A stretch of 64,000 nt of DNA from Chloroflexota bacterium (GCA_012719135.1 JAAYAW010000077.1:109208-173207), one strand, 5' to 3'. Shown: positions 42,589 to 56,331, counted from the first letter of the stretch. Translations and numbers: made by a program. Notes: a model not told the origin generated them from the sequence alone.

Positions 42589-43527
42589 ATGCGTGTGCTC
42601 ATCACCGGAGGTTCGGGCTTTATCGGGTCCCACCTTTGCGATCTCTTGCTGGCCCAGGGACATTCGGTCCTCTGCCTGGACAATCTGGTTACCGGCACGC
42701 GACGCAACCTTGACCACCTGATAGAGCACGATCGTTTTCAGTTCGCCCTGCAGGACGTTACCGAGCCGATCTCTGTTGACGGCCCACTGGAGGCCGTCAT
42801 CCACCTCGCCTCACTCCCCAGCCCTGTTGACTATCTTGAGATGCCCATCAAGACGCTGAAGGTTGGCGCCTTGGGGACTCTTAACGCCCTGGGATTGGCC
42901 AAGGCCAAAGGCGCGCGGTTTCTGTTGGCTTCCACCTCAGAGGTCTATGGTGATCCGCTGGTGCATCCGCAGCCAGAGTCCTATTGGGGAAACGTGAACC
43001 CCATCGGGCTTAGGGGCGTCTATGACGAATCCAAGCGGTTCGCGGAAGCCCTGACGATGGCCTACCATCGAACACACGGTCTGCGGACGCACATCGCCCG
43101 CATCTTTAACACATACGGGCCGCGCATGCGCCTCGATGATGGCCGTGTCATACCGAACTTTGTGCGACAGGCCCTCTCCGGTCAGCCTTTGACGGTGTAT
43201 GACGACGGATCGCGCACACGCAGTTTCTGTTTTGTGAGCGATCTCGTGGATGGGTTATACAAGCTGCTGCTCTCCCCTGAGGCAGATCCCGTGAACCTCG
43301 GAAATCCCGATGAGATCTCGATACTGGAGTTGGCTCGGGTCGTTGTATCTCTCACTGGTAGCCGCTCGCCTGTCACACTGGTTTCCCCCCAGGACGGTCG
43401 CACTGAGGACGATCCCCGGACCAGACAACCGGATATCTCCAGAGCGCGCGCCGTGCTAGGCTGGACGCCCTCTGTCTCTCTCGAGAAAGGCCTCAGGCGC
43501 ACGATCGCTTATTTCCGGGACGTCTGA
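42589..43527 (+). CDS. NAD-dependent nucleotide-sugar epimerase/dehydratase (UDP-glucuronate decarboxylase-like)
   Basis: 312 residues from ATG 42589 with GGGGAG 6 nt upstream. Extended [38 protein letters not shown], catalytic YxxxK in [49 protein letters not shown]. The WGNVNP(I)G and YDESKR blocks are those of UDP-xylose synthase-like decarboxylases, though dTDP-glucose 4,6-dehydratases are related. First gene of a cluster for surface polysaccharide. Confidence 0.9.
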   Translation: MRVLITGGSGFIGSHLCDLLLAQGHSVLCLDNLVTGTRRNLDHLIEHDRFQFALQDVTEPISVDGPLEAVIHLASLPSPVDYLEMPIKTLKVGALGTLNALGLAKAKGARFLLASTSEVYGDPLVHPQPESYWGNVNPIGLRGVYDESKRFAEALTMAYHRTHGLRTHIARIFNTYGPRMRLDDGRVIPNFVRQALSGQPLTVYDDGSRTRSFCFVSDLVDGLYKLLLSPEADPVNLGNPDEISILELARVVVSLTGSRSPVTLVSPQDGRTEDDPRTRQPDISRARAVLGWTPSVSLEKGLRRTIAYFRDV

Positions 43528-43536
43528 GAGACTCCT

Positions 43537-45048
43537 GTGAGCACCTCCCGTCGCCAGACATTGCGTCTCCTTCGCGACCTTGTGCCCGGTCGCACTCTGT
43601 GGCAGGCCCTGATAGGCTTGGCTGCGCTCTTGGCCTTGGCCTGTGTGCTGGCCAGAGCCCCTCTGAACCTCGTGGCGGCCTCTGTGTTTGGCGTAGGAGG
43701 CGCGGTTCTTCTCTTGCGCAGGCCCGCACTTGGTATCTACGCCCTCGCAATCGCGATTCCCTTTGGCTCACTGCGCACGATCCCGTTGGCTGGCTACAGT
43801 GTGAGCCCCTCGCAGCCCATCCTGGCCGCCACTCTCGGTGCGGCGGGCCTCAAAGCGCTCGCCACCCACCGCATGCCGAGCGCCCGTTCACCCATCGTGT
43901 GGACCACACTCGCTCTGTTGGCCGTGCTCGCCTGCTCACTCCTTCGTGCGCAGGATCTGTCCGCGGCAGGCAGCGAACTCCTCAAATGGATCGAGCTCAC
44001 ACTGGTCATCGTGTTCATCCAGTGCTGCACGTCCCCGGATGAGCGCCTCGGCACCTCCGCGGCGCTGCTCCTTGCGGGCCTCGCCCAGGGGCTTCTCGGT
44101 ATCTACCAGTTCACATTCCAGGTCGGCCCGCCCGGCTTTGTGCTCTTTGGGCAGTATATGCGAGCCTATGGCACCTTCTCGCAACCCAACCCGTACGGAG
44201 GATACCTCGGCCTGCTGCTACCTCTGGCCCTCGCCATGGTCTGGCTCTATGGTGGCCACCCCAGCGGTGCGGTGCGCCGGTGGAGAGAGCGCGGGTTGTG
44301 GCTGCTTGCGCTCTGCGCCCTCGTCACCATGACGGCCGGAATGCTGATGAGTTGGTCCCGTGGTGCGCTCCTGGGCATGCTGGTCGGGTTGGGGCTGGTT
44401 GTCATATCGCAGGCACGCCGCGCCTGGCCAGCACTTCTGACCTTGGCGGCACTGGTTATCCTGATCAGTCCCCTGTGGGGCCCCCTTCTGCCAATGGATC
44501 TCCTCGCCAGATTGGATGACACCGTCACCTATCTTGGGCAGGATCTCGACGCCGTGGAAGTAGACGATGCCAACTTTTCCGTCATTGAACGACTGGCCCA
44601 CTGGCAAGCCGCCTGGCGCATGTTCTCCAGTTCACCATGGGCAGGCGTCGGTGTCGGCCAGTATCCCGTCGTGTATCCGTCCGTGGCCCTCGCACGCTGG
44701 CGGGACCCACTAGGCCACGCGCACAACTACTACCTGCACATCCTGGCAGAATCCGGCCTGCCGGGCCTGTTCGCTTACCTGATCTGGCTCCTCGTGGCAG
44801 TGCTGGTGGCCTATAAGAGCGTGCGCCGCGAGCAGGGCTGGCCTCGGGCCCTGTCGTTGGGAGCGCTGGGCATGCTCGGCTATCTGGCCACGCATAGCGT
44901 TGTCGATAATCTGTACGTTCATGACATGTATTTGCTGGTCGCCATTCTACTGGGTATGCTGCCCTCTACCCTTCACATCGGGGGCCGGGAGGCCAGCACC
45001 CCGGGGCAGGGACCGATTCCAGACCCGCAGAGGAGAACACCGGTATGA
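43537..45048 (+). CDS. O-antigen ligase/polymerase family protein (Wzy_C)
   Basis: 503 residues, about ten to twelve membrane helices, GTG start 9 nt after the epimerase stop. The Wzy_C region has GTFSQPNPYGGYLGLLLPLAL, SWSRGALLGMLVGL, a long extracytoplasmic loop with GVGVGQYPVVYP, and HAHNYYLHILAESGLPGLF (conserved H-N motif). Members polymerise or ligate glycan chains on lipid carriers at the outer face of the membrane. The acceptor is unknown. Confidence 0.9.
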   Translation: MSTSRRQTLRLLRDLVPGRTLWQALIGLAALLALACVLARAPLNLVAASVFGVGGAVLLLRRPALGIYALAIAIPFGSLRTIPLAGYSVSPSQPILAATLGAAGLKALATHRMPSARSPIVWTTLALLAVLACSLLRAQDLSAAGSELLKWIELTLVIVFIQCCTSPDERLGTSAALLLAGLAQGLLGIYQFTFQVGPPGFVLFGQYMRAYGTFSQPNPYGGYLGLLLPLALAMVWLYGGHPSGAVRRWRERGLWLLALCALVTMTAGMLMSWSRGALLGMLVGLGLVVISQARRAWPALLTLAALVILISPLWGPLLPMDLLARLDDTVTYLGQDLDAVEVDDANFSVIERLAHWQAAWRMFSSSPWAGVGVGQYPVVYPSVALARWRDPLGHAHNYYLHILAESGLPGLFAYLIWLLVAVLVAYKSVRREQGWPRALSLGALGMLGYLATHSVVDNLYVHDMYLLVAILLGMLPSTLHIGGREASTPGQGPIPDPQRRTPV

Positions 45049-45500
45049 CATGGCAAGGCCTAACCGCACGGGTTCGGACGCTGCTGAGCGAACGACAGCC
45101 CGAGCTTGGGCGATTCCTCAAGTTCTCCGTGGTCGGCGCTATCGGCGCGATAGTGGATTTCTCGCTCCTCAACCTGGGAATCCAGGTGTTGGGCCTTGAA
45201 AAGTGGCTGGCCAACACCTTTTCCTTCTTCGCGGCCGTTCTGAGCAATTTTACCTGGAACCGGTTGTGGACCTATCCGGAGACTCGTGGCGAGCCGATCA
45301 TTCCTCAGTTGGGCCAGTTCCTGCTTGTGAACGTTATCGGTTACGTCATCAACCAGGCGATCTTTCTTTCGCTGGACCACTTTGTCTTCACGGAGTGGGG
45401 TGCAGCGGGCTACAACCTGGCCAAGGCCATCGCCATCGGCGTGGTGCTGTTCTGGAACTATGGCGTGAACCGGGTTTGGACTTATCGGAAGGTCAAGTGA
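45045..45500 (+). CDS. GtrA family membrane protein
   Basis: 151 residues, four membrane helices: KFSVVGAIGAIVDFSLLNLG, FSFFAAVLSNFTWNRLWTY, FLLVNVIGYVINQAIFLSL, AIAIGVVLFWNYGVNRVWTY. The repeated N-x-x-W-T-Y at helix ends is typical of GtrA. GtrA proteins help move lipid-linked sugars across the membrane. Overlaps both neighbours (ATGA at 45045 and TGATG at 45498-45502). Confidence 0.93.
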   Translation: MTWQGLTARVRTLLSERQPELGRFLKFSVVGAIGAIVDFSLLNLGIQVLGLEKWLANTFSFFAAVLSNFTWNRLWTYPETRGEPIIPQLGQFLLVNVIGYVINQAIFLSLDHFVFTEWGAAGYNLAKAIAIGVVLFWNYGVNRVWTYRKVK

Positions 45501-46639
45501 TGCGTATCGGAATCGACTACACCGCGGCCGTCCGCCAGCAGGCTGGAATTGGCCGGTATACCCGCAGCCTGATCGGAGCCCTGGCCCGGTTGGATCAGAC
45601 CAACGACTATGTGCTGTTCAGCGCCGGTCGCGATCCGGCTGCTCACGAGTGGCCCCCGAACTTTGGCACGCGCAGCGTGCCGCTTTCAGACAGGCACATG
45701 TCTGCGATCTGGCACAAGTTACGCATCCCCCTGCCCATCGAGTGGATCACGGGCCCTCTCGATCTCTTCCATTCGCCGGATTTCGTGCTCCCGCCGGTAC
45801 GCCGCGCCCGAACCGTCCTCACAATCCATGATCTCTCTTTCCTTCGCCATCCCGAATGCTCTTCTCCATCGCTACTGAGCTATCTGATGAGGGCTGTGCC
45901 CCCCTCACTGGCGCGAGCTGATCTGATCCTGGCGGATTCGGAGAGCACGCGCCGAGACCTTGTCGAGTTGCTGTCGGTTGATCCCAGCCGGATCCGTGTG
46001 ATCTATCCTGCCGTGGATCCCACGTTCCGGCCATCGGATGCGGCCTGTGTTCAGGGAGTGCGCGAGCTCTACGCGATTGGGGAACAGTCGTATATTCTGA
46101 GCGTCGGCACACTTCAGCCGCGAAAGAACTATGTCCGTCTGCTCCAGGCGTTTGCGCAGATTCGCCGCGACTCGGGCTTACCGCACCATCTCGTAATTGC
46201 AGGCGGGCCCGGCTGGCTCTACGAGCCGATCTACCAAGCCATCCAGGACCTGGCGTTGGGGGATTCGGTCCATCTACTGGGATATGTCGACGAAGGCGAT
46301 CTCCCTGCCCTCTACACCGGTGCCGAGTTGTTCGCGTTCCCTTCCCTGTACGAGGGCTTTGGGTTCCCCGTCCTGGAGGCCATGGCGTGCGGGACGCCGG
46401 TGGTATCAGCCGATTCGTCCTCGCTACCCGAGGCCGCCGGCCAGGCTGCGCTGCTTGTACCCCCAACGGACACCATGGCGCTCGCTGAAGCCATGGGACG
46501 CGTGCTCTCAGAGAGCCATACGAGAGCTGAGCTGATCCGGAGGGGCTACCTGCAGTGTCGCCGCTTTCGATGGGAGGACGCTGCCCGATCCCTGCTCACC
46601 AGTTATATAGAAACGCTGAATGGAGAAACGCATGTTTGA
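45500..46639 (+). CDS. family 4-type glycosyltransferase (GT-B fold)
   Basis: 379 residues from ATG 45500 (overlap by one base with the GtrA stop). N-terminal domain: MRIGIDYTAAVRQQAGIGRY (GxGRY), TVLTIHDLSFLRHPE, SLARADLILADSESTRRDLV. C-terminal domain: ILSVGTLQPRKNYVRLLQAF, LVIAGGPGW, and the EX7E-type FAFPSLYEGFGFPVLEAMACG. Retaining mannosyl/glucosyl transferases of GT4 look like this. It would build the glycan handled by the adjacent ligase. Confidence 0.92.
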   Translation: MRIGIDYTAAVRQQAGIGRYTRSLIGALARLDQTNDYVLFSAGRDPAAHEWPPNFGTRSVPLSDRHMSAIWHKLRIPLPIEWITGPLDLFHSPDFVLPPVRRARTVLTIHDLSFLRHPECSSPSLLSYLMRAVPPSLARADLILADSESTRRDLVELLSVDPSRIRVIYPAVDPTFRPSDAACVQGVRELYAIGEQSYILSVGTLQPRKNYVRLLQAFAQIRRDSGLPHHLVIAGGPGWLYEPIYQAIQDLALGDSVHLLGYVDEGDLPALYTGAELFAFPSLYEGFGFPVLEAMACGTPVVSADSSSLPEAAGQAALLVPPTDTMALAEAMGRVLSESHTRAELIRRGYLQCRRFRWEDAARSLLTSYIETLNGETHV

Positions 46640-47807
46640 GCTCGCAGACCGTATGTCGCGCCTTGGTACCGAGTCCGCCTTTCAGGTATTGGCCCGGGCC
46701 AGGGAGCTTGAGGCCCGTGGGCGGGATGTTATCCATCTCGAAATAGGAGAGCCGGACTTTGACACTCCGGCACATATCGTAGAGGCAGCCTGCCGCGCTT
46801 TGCACGAAGGATGGACACACTACACGGCCTCTCAAGGCATCCCAGAGCTTCGGAACCTCATCGCGGAGCAGACAAGCCATCGACGCGCACAGCCTGTGGA
46901 GCCTGCTCAGGTGGTGGTGACCCCGGGCGCAAAGCCGATCATGTTCTACACGCTTCTGGCGCTGGCTCAGCCTGGGCGCGAGGTCATCTATCCAGATCCC
47001 GGCTTTCCCATCTACAAGTCGATGATCGACTTTTGCGGCGCCAAGGCCGTGCCCCTGCCCTTGCGCGAGGAGATGGACTTCCGCCTGCAGGTCGATGAGC
47101 TTCGCTCCCTGATCACCGAACGTACAGCCCTGGTCATCCTCAACTCCCCGCACAATCCGACCGGTGGCGCGCTGGAGCCTTCGGATCTGGAGGCGATCGC
47201 CGAGCTATGCATCCGGCACAACATACCCGTGTTGTCCGATGAGGTGTACGAGGAGATCCTGTATGATGGCTCGTTCTGCAGCATCGCCACGTTCCCTGGC
47301 ATGTCTACTCGGGAGCGCACGATTATCCTGCACGGATTCTCCAAGACCTATGCCATGACGGGCTGGCGCCTGGGATACGGCGTGATGCCAGAGTGGTTGG
47401 CAGAGCAGGTCAACAGGTTGATGGTCAACTCAAACTCGTGCACCAATGCTGCCACGCAGTGGGCAGGGGTTGCCGCGCTCACGGGACCTCAGGAGCCTGT
47501 CGCGGAGATGGTCGAGGCCTTTCGCCAGCGACGCCGGGTGATCGTCGATGGGCTGAACAGTATTCCGGGCATCAGCTGCCGCATGCCGCGGGGCGCCTTC
47601 TACGTCTTCCCGAACATCTCGGGAACGGGGCTGAGGAGCCAGGAGTGTGAGAAGTTGCTGCTGCAGCGAGCAGGAGTCGCCACCCTCTCGGGCACGTCCT
47701 TTGGAGACATGGGAGAGGGATACCTTCGTCTATCGTACGCCAACTCGATAGAGAACATCGAGAAGGCCATCGAGCGCGTACGCAGAACCCTTGAGGATAT
47801 CGCCTAA
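46632..47807 (+). CDS. PLP-dependent class I/II aminotransferase
   Basis: 391 residues from ATG 46632, chosen over ATG 46620 because GGAG stands 6 nt upstream; the gene start overlaps the glycosyltransferase end. Motifs: LEIGEPDFDTP, HYTASQGIPELR, NSPHNPTGGAL, VLSDEVYEEI and the PLP Lys in GFSKTYAMTGWRLGY. It belongs to the aspartate/aromatic aminotransferase group (AspC/PatA-like). Substrate is open; its overlap with the glycan cluster may be only transcriptional. Confidence 0.92.
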   Translation: MFELADRMSRLGTESAFQVLARARELEARGRDVIHLEIGEPDFDTPAHIVEAACRALHEGWTHYTASQGIPELRNLIAEQTSHRRAQPVEPAQVVVTPGAKPIMFYTLLALAQPGREVIYPDPGFPIYKSMIDFCGAKAVPLPLREEMDFRLQVDELRSLITERTALVILNSPHNPTGGALEPSDLEAIAELCIRHNIPVLSDEVYEEILYDGSFCSIATFPGMSTRERTIILHGFSKTYAMTGWRLGYGVMPEWLAEQVNRLMVNSNSCTNAATQWAGVAALTGPQEPVAEMVEAFRQRRRVIVDGLNSIPGISCRMPRGAFYVFPNISGTGLRSQECEKLLLQRAGVATLSGTSFGDMGEGYLRLSYANSIENIEKAIERVRRTLEDIA

Positions 47808-47819
47808 CAGGATCGCGCG

Positions 47820-48389
47820 TCAGCTGTATATCTCGGGTTTGAGCACTCCAACGAACGAGAGGTTCCGGTAGGCCTCTGCAAAGTCCAGGCCATACCCGAC
47901 CACGAACTCATCGGGGATCTCAAACCCGACATAGTCTACGTGCAGCTCCACCTGGCGGCGCGCCGGCTTGCTGAGCAGCGTGCAGACGCGTATGGTTGCC
48001 GGTTGGCGGGAGCGGAGGTTCTCAAGCAGGTAGGCGAGCGTATTGCCTGTGTCGATGATGTCTTCCACAACGAGTATGTGCCGCCCCGATATGTCAGAGT
48101 CCAGATCCTTCAGGATGCGGACAACGCCGCTGGATTCGGTACCGCTGCCGTAGCTCGAGATCGCCATAAAGTCGATCCCATGGCGCATGCACAGTGACCG
48201 GGTGAGATCCGCGAGGAACATGTACCCGCCCTTGAGTACGCAGATCAGCAACGGGTTCAGTTCCTGATAGTCTTGGGAGATCTGTCTCCCCAGTTGCGCC
48301 ACCCGATCCAGTAGCACATCCTCCGAAATGAGCACGTGGTCCACGTCGCGATGCAGCGCGCTGTCCTGCGGCCCCTCCTGCTTTACCAT
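47820..48389 (-). CDS. hpt: hypoxanthine phosphoribosyltransferase
   Basis: 189 residues from ATG 48389 with GGAGG 6 nt upstream. PRPP motif VVEDIIDTGNTL, LLICVLKGGYMFLADL, the flexible loop with SSYGSGTESSG, and VGFEIPDEFVVGYGLDFAE. Salvages hypoxanthine/guanine with PRPP. Last gene of a tilS-rlmI-hpt string; tilS-hpt proximity (often with ftsH) is common in bacteria, though ftsH is not here. Confidence 0.95.
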   Translation of the reverse strand: MVKQEGPQDSALHRDVDHVLISEDVLLDRVAQLGRQISQDYQELNPLLICVLKGGYMFLADLTRSLCMRHGIDFMAISSYGSGTESSGVVRILKDLDSDISGRHILVVEDIIDTGNTLAYLLENLRSRQPATIRVCTLLSKPARRQVELHVDYVGFEIPDEFVVGYGLDFAEAYRNLSFVGVLKPEIYS

Positions 48390-48482
48390 GGTCACCCTCC
48401 GAGCTCCCAAGATGGCGTGCGCCCATTCTACCGATTCGCGTCCCCCGGGCAAGCGGAGCCAGGCCACAGGACGATATGCATC

Positions 48483-49670
48483 TCACTCCACGCGGCAAAT
48501 CAGACCCTTCAGGTAGGCAGCCTCGGGAAAGAACAGGGCGACGGGATGATCGGCTGCCTGCCCCAGACGCTCCAGAATTAGCACGTCCTTCCCGGCATCG
48601 ACCGCAGCACCAAAGACGACCTGCTGAAAGAGACGCTCATCCACTGCCCCAGAGCATGAAAACGTCGCCAGTATCCCGCCGGGCCGGAGCAGGTGCATCG
48701 CCTGCAGATTGATGTCCTTGTACCCCCGCGTCGCAGCGTTCAGCTGTGCACGGGAAAAAGCGAACTTTGGAGGGTCCAGCACGACGACATCAAACCGCCG
48801 TGCCTGATCCCGGAACACGCGCAGCATGCGAAAGGCGTCAGCCGACACATACTCACATTGCTCAGGCGGCACGCCGTTTAGGCTCATGTGACGCTGCGCC
48901 GCCTCCAACGCCTCAGCCGAGCTATCGAGATTGACTATCCGCCGCGCTCCAGCCGTGCCTGCGTAGACGCCGAACCCCCCCGTGTAGGCAAAGGCGTTCA
49001 GCACGACGCCGTCCTGGCAGTAGGCAGAGACCCTGTTGCGACTATCCCGCTGATCCAGGTAAAAGCCCGTCTTGTGGCCACGATGCACGTCCACGTCGAA
49101 TGCCCGCCCGTGTTCCTGAACTCGCACAGCATCGGGAGGCATTTCGCCACAGAGCAGGCCGCGTACGCCCTCAAGCCCTTCTCTGGGGCGAACGTCTACG
49201 TCGCTCCGCTCGTACACGCCGCGCGGGTGAAGGGTCTCCATGAGTATGCCGGCGATGTCGTTCTTGAGCCGGTCCATGCCGGCCGTGAGCGACTGGATCA
49301 CCAGCCACTCACCATAGCAGTCAACGATCAGCCCCGGCAATCCGTCGGATTCCGCATTCACGAGCCTGCAGGCATCCGTCTCCTGCAAGCCGGGCAAGCC
49401 TTGCCTCCGTGCGATGGATGCGTCCAAGCGCCTCTTTAGGAACGCGCCATCGATGCGTTCTTCTGCATCCCAGGATAGAACACGGATCGCGATCTGCGAG
49501 CGGGGGTTGATATACCCCCAGGCACGGGCTTCCCCCTGGGCGTCGGTGATGAGCGCGATGTCCCCCGGGACGACGTTCCCTTCCACGCGATCGATTGCCC
49601 CACTGAAGAACCATGGGTGGCGATTCGCCAGAGTGCGCTCTCTCCCCTGCTTGAGCCGGACCTTGATCAT
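48483..49670 (-). CDS. 23S rRNA (cytosine) methyltransferase, RlmI-like
   Basis: 395 residues. N-terminal PUA domain (LKQGRERTLANRHPWFFSGA, GYINPRSQIAIRVL), a middle domain, and a C-terminal SAM domain with DQRDSRNRVSAYC, VLNAFAYTGGFGVYAG, DSSAEALEAAQRH and VVLDPPKFAFSR. Organisation is that of RlmI/YccW m5C1962 methyltransferases; members without clear targets share it. It overlaps tilS by 4 nt (49667-49670). Confidence 0.9.
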   Translation of the reverse strand: MIKVRLKQGRERTLANRHPWFFSGAIDRVEGNVVPGDIALITDAQGEARAWGYINPRSQIAIRVLSWDAEERIDGAFLKRRLDASIARRQGLPGLQETDACRLVNAESDGLPGLIVDCYGEWLVIQSLTAGMDRLKNDIAGILMETLHPRGVYERSDVDVRPREGLEGVRGLLCGEMPPDAVRVQEHGRAFDVDVHRGHKTGFYLDQRDSRNRVSAYCQDGVVLNAFAYTGGFGVYAGTAGARRIVNLDSSAEALEAAQRHMSLNGVPPEQCEYVSADAFRMLRVFRDQARRFDVVVLDPPKFAFSRAQLNAATRGYKDINLQAMHLLRPGGILATFSCSGAVDERLFQQVVFGAAVDAGKDVLILERLGQAADHPVALFFPEAAYLKGLICRVE

Positions 49671-51166
49671 CCTGTCTCCTTCGGCGCGTGCCGCCGCTCA
49701 AACCACACGTGCAGCACCCTGGCCGTTCGGGCCGTTACGGCGCATTCCCGATCGATCTGCACCCCCGCCACCCAAATGATGCGTCCATTGGATACCAGGA
49801 TGGGCACAGCGTCACGCTCGTAAGCTGGGACCCGGCGATCTATCATCAGTTTCTTCACCGTCTGAGAGCCAGAGATCCCAAGGGGCTGTAGACGATCGCC
49901 ACTCTGGCGTGTGCGCAGAGAGAGCGCTTGGCCGGCGCGATCTGCATCGAGCCAGGCATGCAGAGCGCCGGCACCAGATAGCCAGCCCCCAGGCTTGATG
50001 GGGTCACACCACTCAGTACAGACCGCCCAGCGCTCATCGGGTAGGAGCCACAGGCCCGGGACTGTCAGCGAGAGCGCGCCGCTCATGCGCGGGCGATCAT
50101 CCAGGGGCCATGTGCTCCCATCCTCACAGAGCAGCACCTGTTCATAGCCTATCGCCAGCCGCAGGCCGCCTGGCAGCGTGGCTCGTGCTCCTACCCGGCC
50201 GCTGGAGAGCACATCGATCGCATCACGGACGTTGATCCAGGAAACGTCTCTCAACGACTGGCGGAGCTCATAAATGCCCCGCCGGAGCAGGGCACGGCGC
50301 ATCGCGTCAGGGCAGCGCATGAGTGCCTCGCGCTGATACACGATCCTGGCAGAATCTCTATAGGCAACGATCTGATCCCATGCCTTCCTGATGCTGCGCT
50401 CGAGCAGTTGCTCATCCCCAGCTAGAGCCTCCGCAGTCCGGCACAGTATCGCCCTGATGCTGGGGTTATAGTCCTGCAGGAGAGGCAACAACTCGTGCCT
50501 GATTCGATTCCGGAGGTACGCCGTGTCCGCATTGGTGACGTCCTCGACGGGCTTCAACCCCTGCTCTGCGGCGTAAAGCTCCAGTTCTGCGCGTGGAATC
50601 GTCAGCAGCGGCCGCACCAGACGAACCCGCTCCCTTCCCGCGCCCGACACGGCCCTGGCACTCGGCCTCTCCTCATCGAGCCAGGCGACGGGTCGCATTC
50701 CCCTCAGCCCGGCAAGCCCCGCGCCACGCAGCAGATGCATCAGCACCGTCTCAGCCTGGTCATCGGCGTTGTGTCCTACCGCAACCGTATCGGCATTCAG
50801 CTCTCGCGCGACCGCAGCGAGGAACGCATAGCGAGCCTGTCTGGCGGTCTCCTCAAGCGAAAGTCCGCGCTCTCTCGCGAGCGTCGGCACATCCTCCGTC
50901 CCTACCGTGCACCCGATCGCCCATCTGCGACACTGGTCCTGGACCCACTCCGCATCTCGGGCCGCCTCCCGACGGATGCCGTGGTTCAGGTGCCCCACAT
51001 GCAGCGAGATCTCGTACTCTGTCGCCAGAGCACGCATCACGGATAGCAGGCACAGCGAGTCTATCCCCCCGGAGATGCCGAGAATCACGGTGCCCCCGCG
51101 ATTCAGCATCCCGTAGCGCTCGATGGCCTCTTGTGCCTCTTGCAGAACAGACACCGGATCCCCCAC
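49667..51166 (-). CDS. tilS: tRNA(Ile)-lysidine synthase
   Basis: 499 residues from GTG 51166. PP-loop SGGIDSLCLL near residue 33, then HVGHLNHGIRREAARDAEWV, GHNADDQAETVLMHLLRGAGLAGLRGM and NADTAYLRNRIRHELLPLL, followed by the TilS C-terminal domains (LSLRTRQSGDRLQPLG, IDRRVPAYERDAVPIL). It converts C34 of tRNA-Ile(CAU) to lysidine, essential for AUA decoding. Confidence 0.95.
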   Translation of the reverse strand: MGDPVSVLQEAQEAIERYGMLNRGGTVILGISGGIDSLCLLSVMRALATEYEISLHVGHLNHGIRREAARDAEWVQDQCRRWAIGCTVGTEDVPTLARERGLSLEETARQARYAFLAAVARELNADTVAVGHNADDQAETVLMHLLRGAGLAGLRGMRPVAWLDEERPSARAVSGAGRERVRLVRPLLTIPRAELELYAAEQGLKPVEDVTNADTAYLRNRIRHELLPLLQDYNPSIRAILCRTAEALAGDEQLLERSIRKAWDQIVAYRDSARIVYQREALMRCPDAMRRALLRRGIYELRQSLRDVSWINVRDAIDVLSSGRVGARATLPGGLRLAIGYEQVLLCEDGSTWPLDDRPRMSGALSLTVPGLWLLPDERWAVCTEWCDPIKPGGWLSGAGALHAWLDADRAGQALSLRTRQSGDRLQPLGISGSQTVKKLMIDRRVPAYERDAVPILVSNGRIIWVAGVQIDRECAVTARTARVLHVWFERRHAPKETG

Positions 51167-51313
51167 TGATGCACACTGTTATCGCGTGATTGTACGCGAG
51201 ATCCCAAAGGGCGGAAAAGTCGCAGGGCGCGCTCCTACTATGCCTTGCATCGAGCCAACAGGGCGCCTAGTATGGCCGCACAGACGGCAGACCGGTTACG
51301 GTGGAGAGACGCC

Positions 51314-52780
51314 ATGAACTATGTCCTCTTCTTTCCTGACGAAATGCGCGCCGAAAGCCTCTCGTGCTACGGGCACCCCGTGATGCGGACGCCACATTAC
51401 GACCGGATGGCTGCAGAGGGCGTGCGCTTTGAGCAGTGTCACGTTCAAAATCCAGTGTGTTCTCCCTCTCGCTGCAGCCTCATGACAGGCTGGTACCCTC
51501 ACGTGGCCGGCCACCGTACGCTCTGGAACCTGCTCAGGCCTGAGGAGCCCAGCCTGTTCGGCTACCTGCGCCAGGCTGGCTACACCGTACACTGGTGCGG
51601 CAAGAACGACCTGTACTCACCCACGGCCATGCGCCAGAATGTCCACGGGTGGGAGCACAGCCAGGGCGCTCACTGCGGGCCCAGCGTGGATCAGCCCGGA
51701 AGCCCGGCCTACTGGGGGTTCCTCTCCCTTCCCTTCGAGGGCTCCCTTTGGGACACGCCTGACATGCGTGACGTGTGCAGCGGCCTCCGATTCCTGCGTG
51801 ATCGCCGTCCGGGGGATCCCCCCTTCTTCCTTTATCTGCCTCTGAGCATGCCGCATCCGCCCTATGGGGCGCCCGAGCCCTTCCACAACCAGTATGCGAA
51901 GGCGGATCTGCCCCCCCTGCGGCCGAGTGGGCTCGCGGGCAAGCCGAGTCTGTATACCCTCGCCCGGAGATACCGTCATCTGGAGGCGGCTCCCGATGAC
52001 CTCTTCAGGCGCGTCCAGGCCACCTATCTCGGCATGATCGGCTATGTAGACTGGATGCTGGGAGAAGTGATGCGCTGCCTGGAGGAGACCGGGCTGGCAT
52101 CTGAGACTACCCTGATCGTTTCCTCCGATCACGGGGACTGGGCAGGGGACTATGGTCTGGTCGAAAAGTGGCCAAATGCTCTGGATGACTGCCTCACCCA
52201 TGTGCCTCTTCTCATCAGAACACCGGAAGGAGCCGCCGGCCACGTTGTCACGGAGCCCGTCGAGTTGTTCGATATCATGCCAACTGTTCTCGAGCTTGCC
52301 GGCATTCAAGCGACGCACACCCATATGGCGCGATCCCTCGTGCCACAGATCGGAGGCGCCCCCGGCGACTCGGCACGCGCCGCAATCGCCGAGGGCGGGT
52401 ATGATAGACACGAACCCCAGTGCTTTGAGGGACGCCCAGGAAGTGAGGCCATCTTCGATGACCCTCTCAACCTGTACTATCCGAAGGGCCTCCAGCAACA
52501 GGAGCAGCCGGAGTCAGTGTGCAGAAGCGTCATGCTTCGCACGACCGCGCACAAGCTCATCCGCCGCACTGCGGGAGAGCATGAGCTCTACGACCTGGAA
52601 CTGGACCCTCGTGAGCTGAACAACCGTTACGGCGATCCCTCTCTCGCCGAGGTGCGGCGGAGCCTAGAATCGCGTCTACTGGACTGGATGGTTCACACCA
52701 GCGACGTGGTTCAGTACCAGCACCCACGCGGGCTACCACCAGCCTGGAGCGATCCCGACGGCCAGAGACGCGCCGATTGA
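51314..52780 (+). CDS. type I sulfatase (arylsulfatase family)
   Basis: 488 residues from ATG 51314, GGAG 7 nt upstream; the frame to 51245 has no site. N-terminal metal strand NYVLFFPDEMRAESL, the formylglycine motif CSPSR in NPVCSPSRCSLMTGWYPH, and a second metal site in LIVSSDHGDWAGDYGLVEKW. C-terminus ELYDLELDPRELNNRYGD is family-typical. Cys-type sulfatases need a formylglycine-generating or anaerobic maturation enzyme, not seen here. No signal peptide at this start, so it may act on imported sulfated sugars. It faces the LacZ gene tail to tail. Confidence 0.9.
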   Translation: MNYVLFFPDEMRAESLSCYGHPVMRTPHYDRMAAEGVRFEQCHVQNPVCSPSRCSLMTGWYPHVAGHRTLWNLLRPEEPSLFGYLRQAGYTVHWCGKNDLYSPTAMRQNVHGWEHSQGAHCGPSVDQPGSPAYWGFLSLPFEGSLWDTPDMRDVCSGLRFLRDRRPGDPPFFLYLPLSMPHPPYGAPEPFHNQYAKADLPPLRPSGLAGKPSLYTLARRYRHLEAAPDDLFRRVQATYLGMIGYVDWMLGEVMRCLEETGLASETTLIVSSDHGDWAGDYGLVEKWPNALDDCLTHVPLLIRTPEGAAGHVVTEPVELFDIMPTVLELAGIQATHTHMARSLVPQIGGAPGDSARAAIAEGGYDRHEPQCFEGRPGSEAIFDDPLNLYYPKGLQQQEQPESVCRSVMLRTTAHKLIRRTAGEHELYDLELDPRELNNRYGDPSLAEVRRSLESRLLDWMVHTSDVVQYQHPRGLPPAWSDPDGQRRAD

Positions 52781-52793
52781 CCCTTCTGCCCTA

Positions 52794-56303
<3,510 letters not shown>

Positions 56304-56331
56304 AACCCCCAAAGCTGGAGCTTTAGGGGTT
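56304..56331 (-). terminator. terminator of tRNA-His
   Basis: AACCCCCAAAGCT (56304-56316) and AGCTTTAGGGGTT (56319-56331) form a 13-bp stem with one mismatch; on the minus strand it starts 3 nt after the tRNA and is followed by TATTGC. Confidence 0.78.
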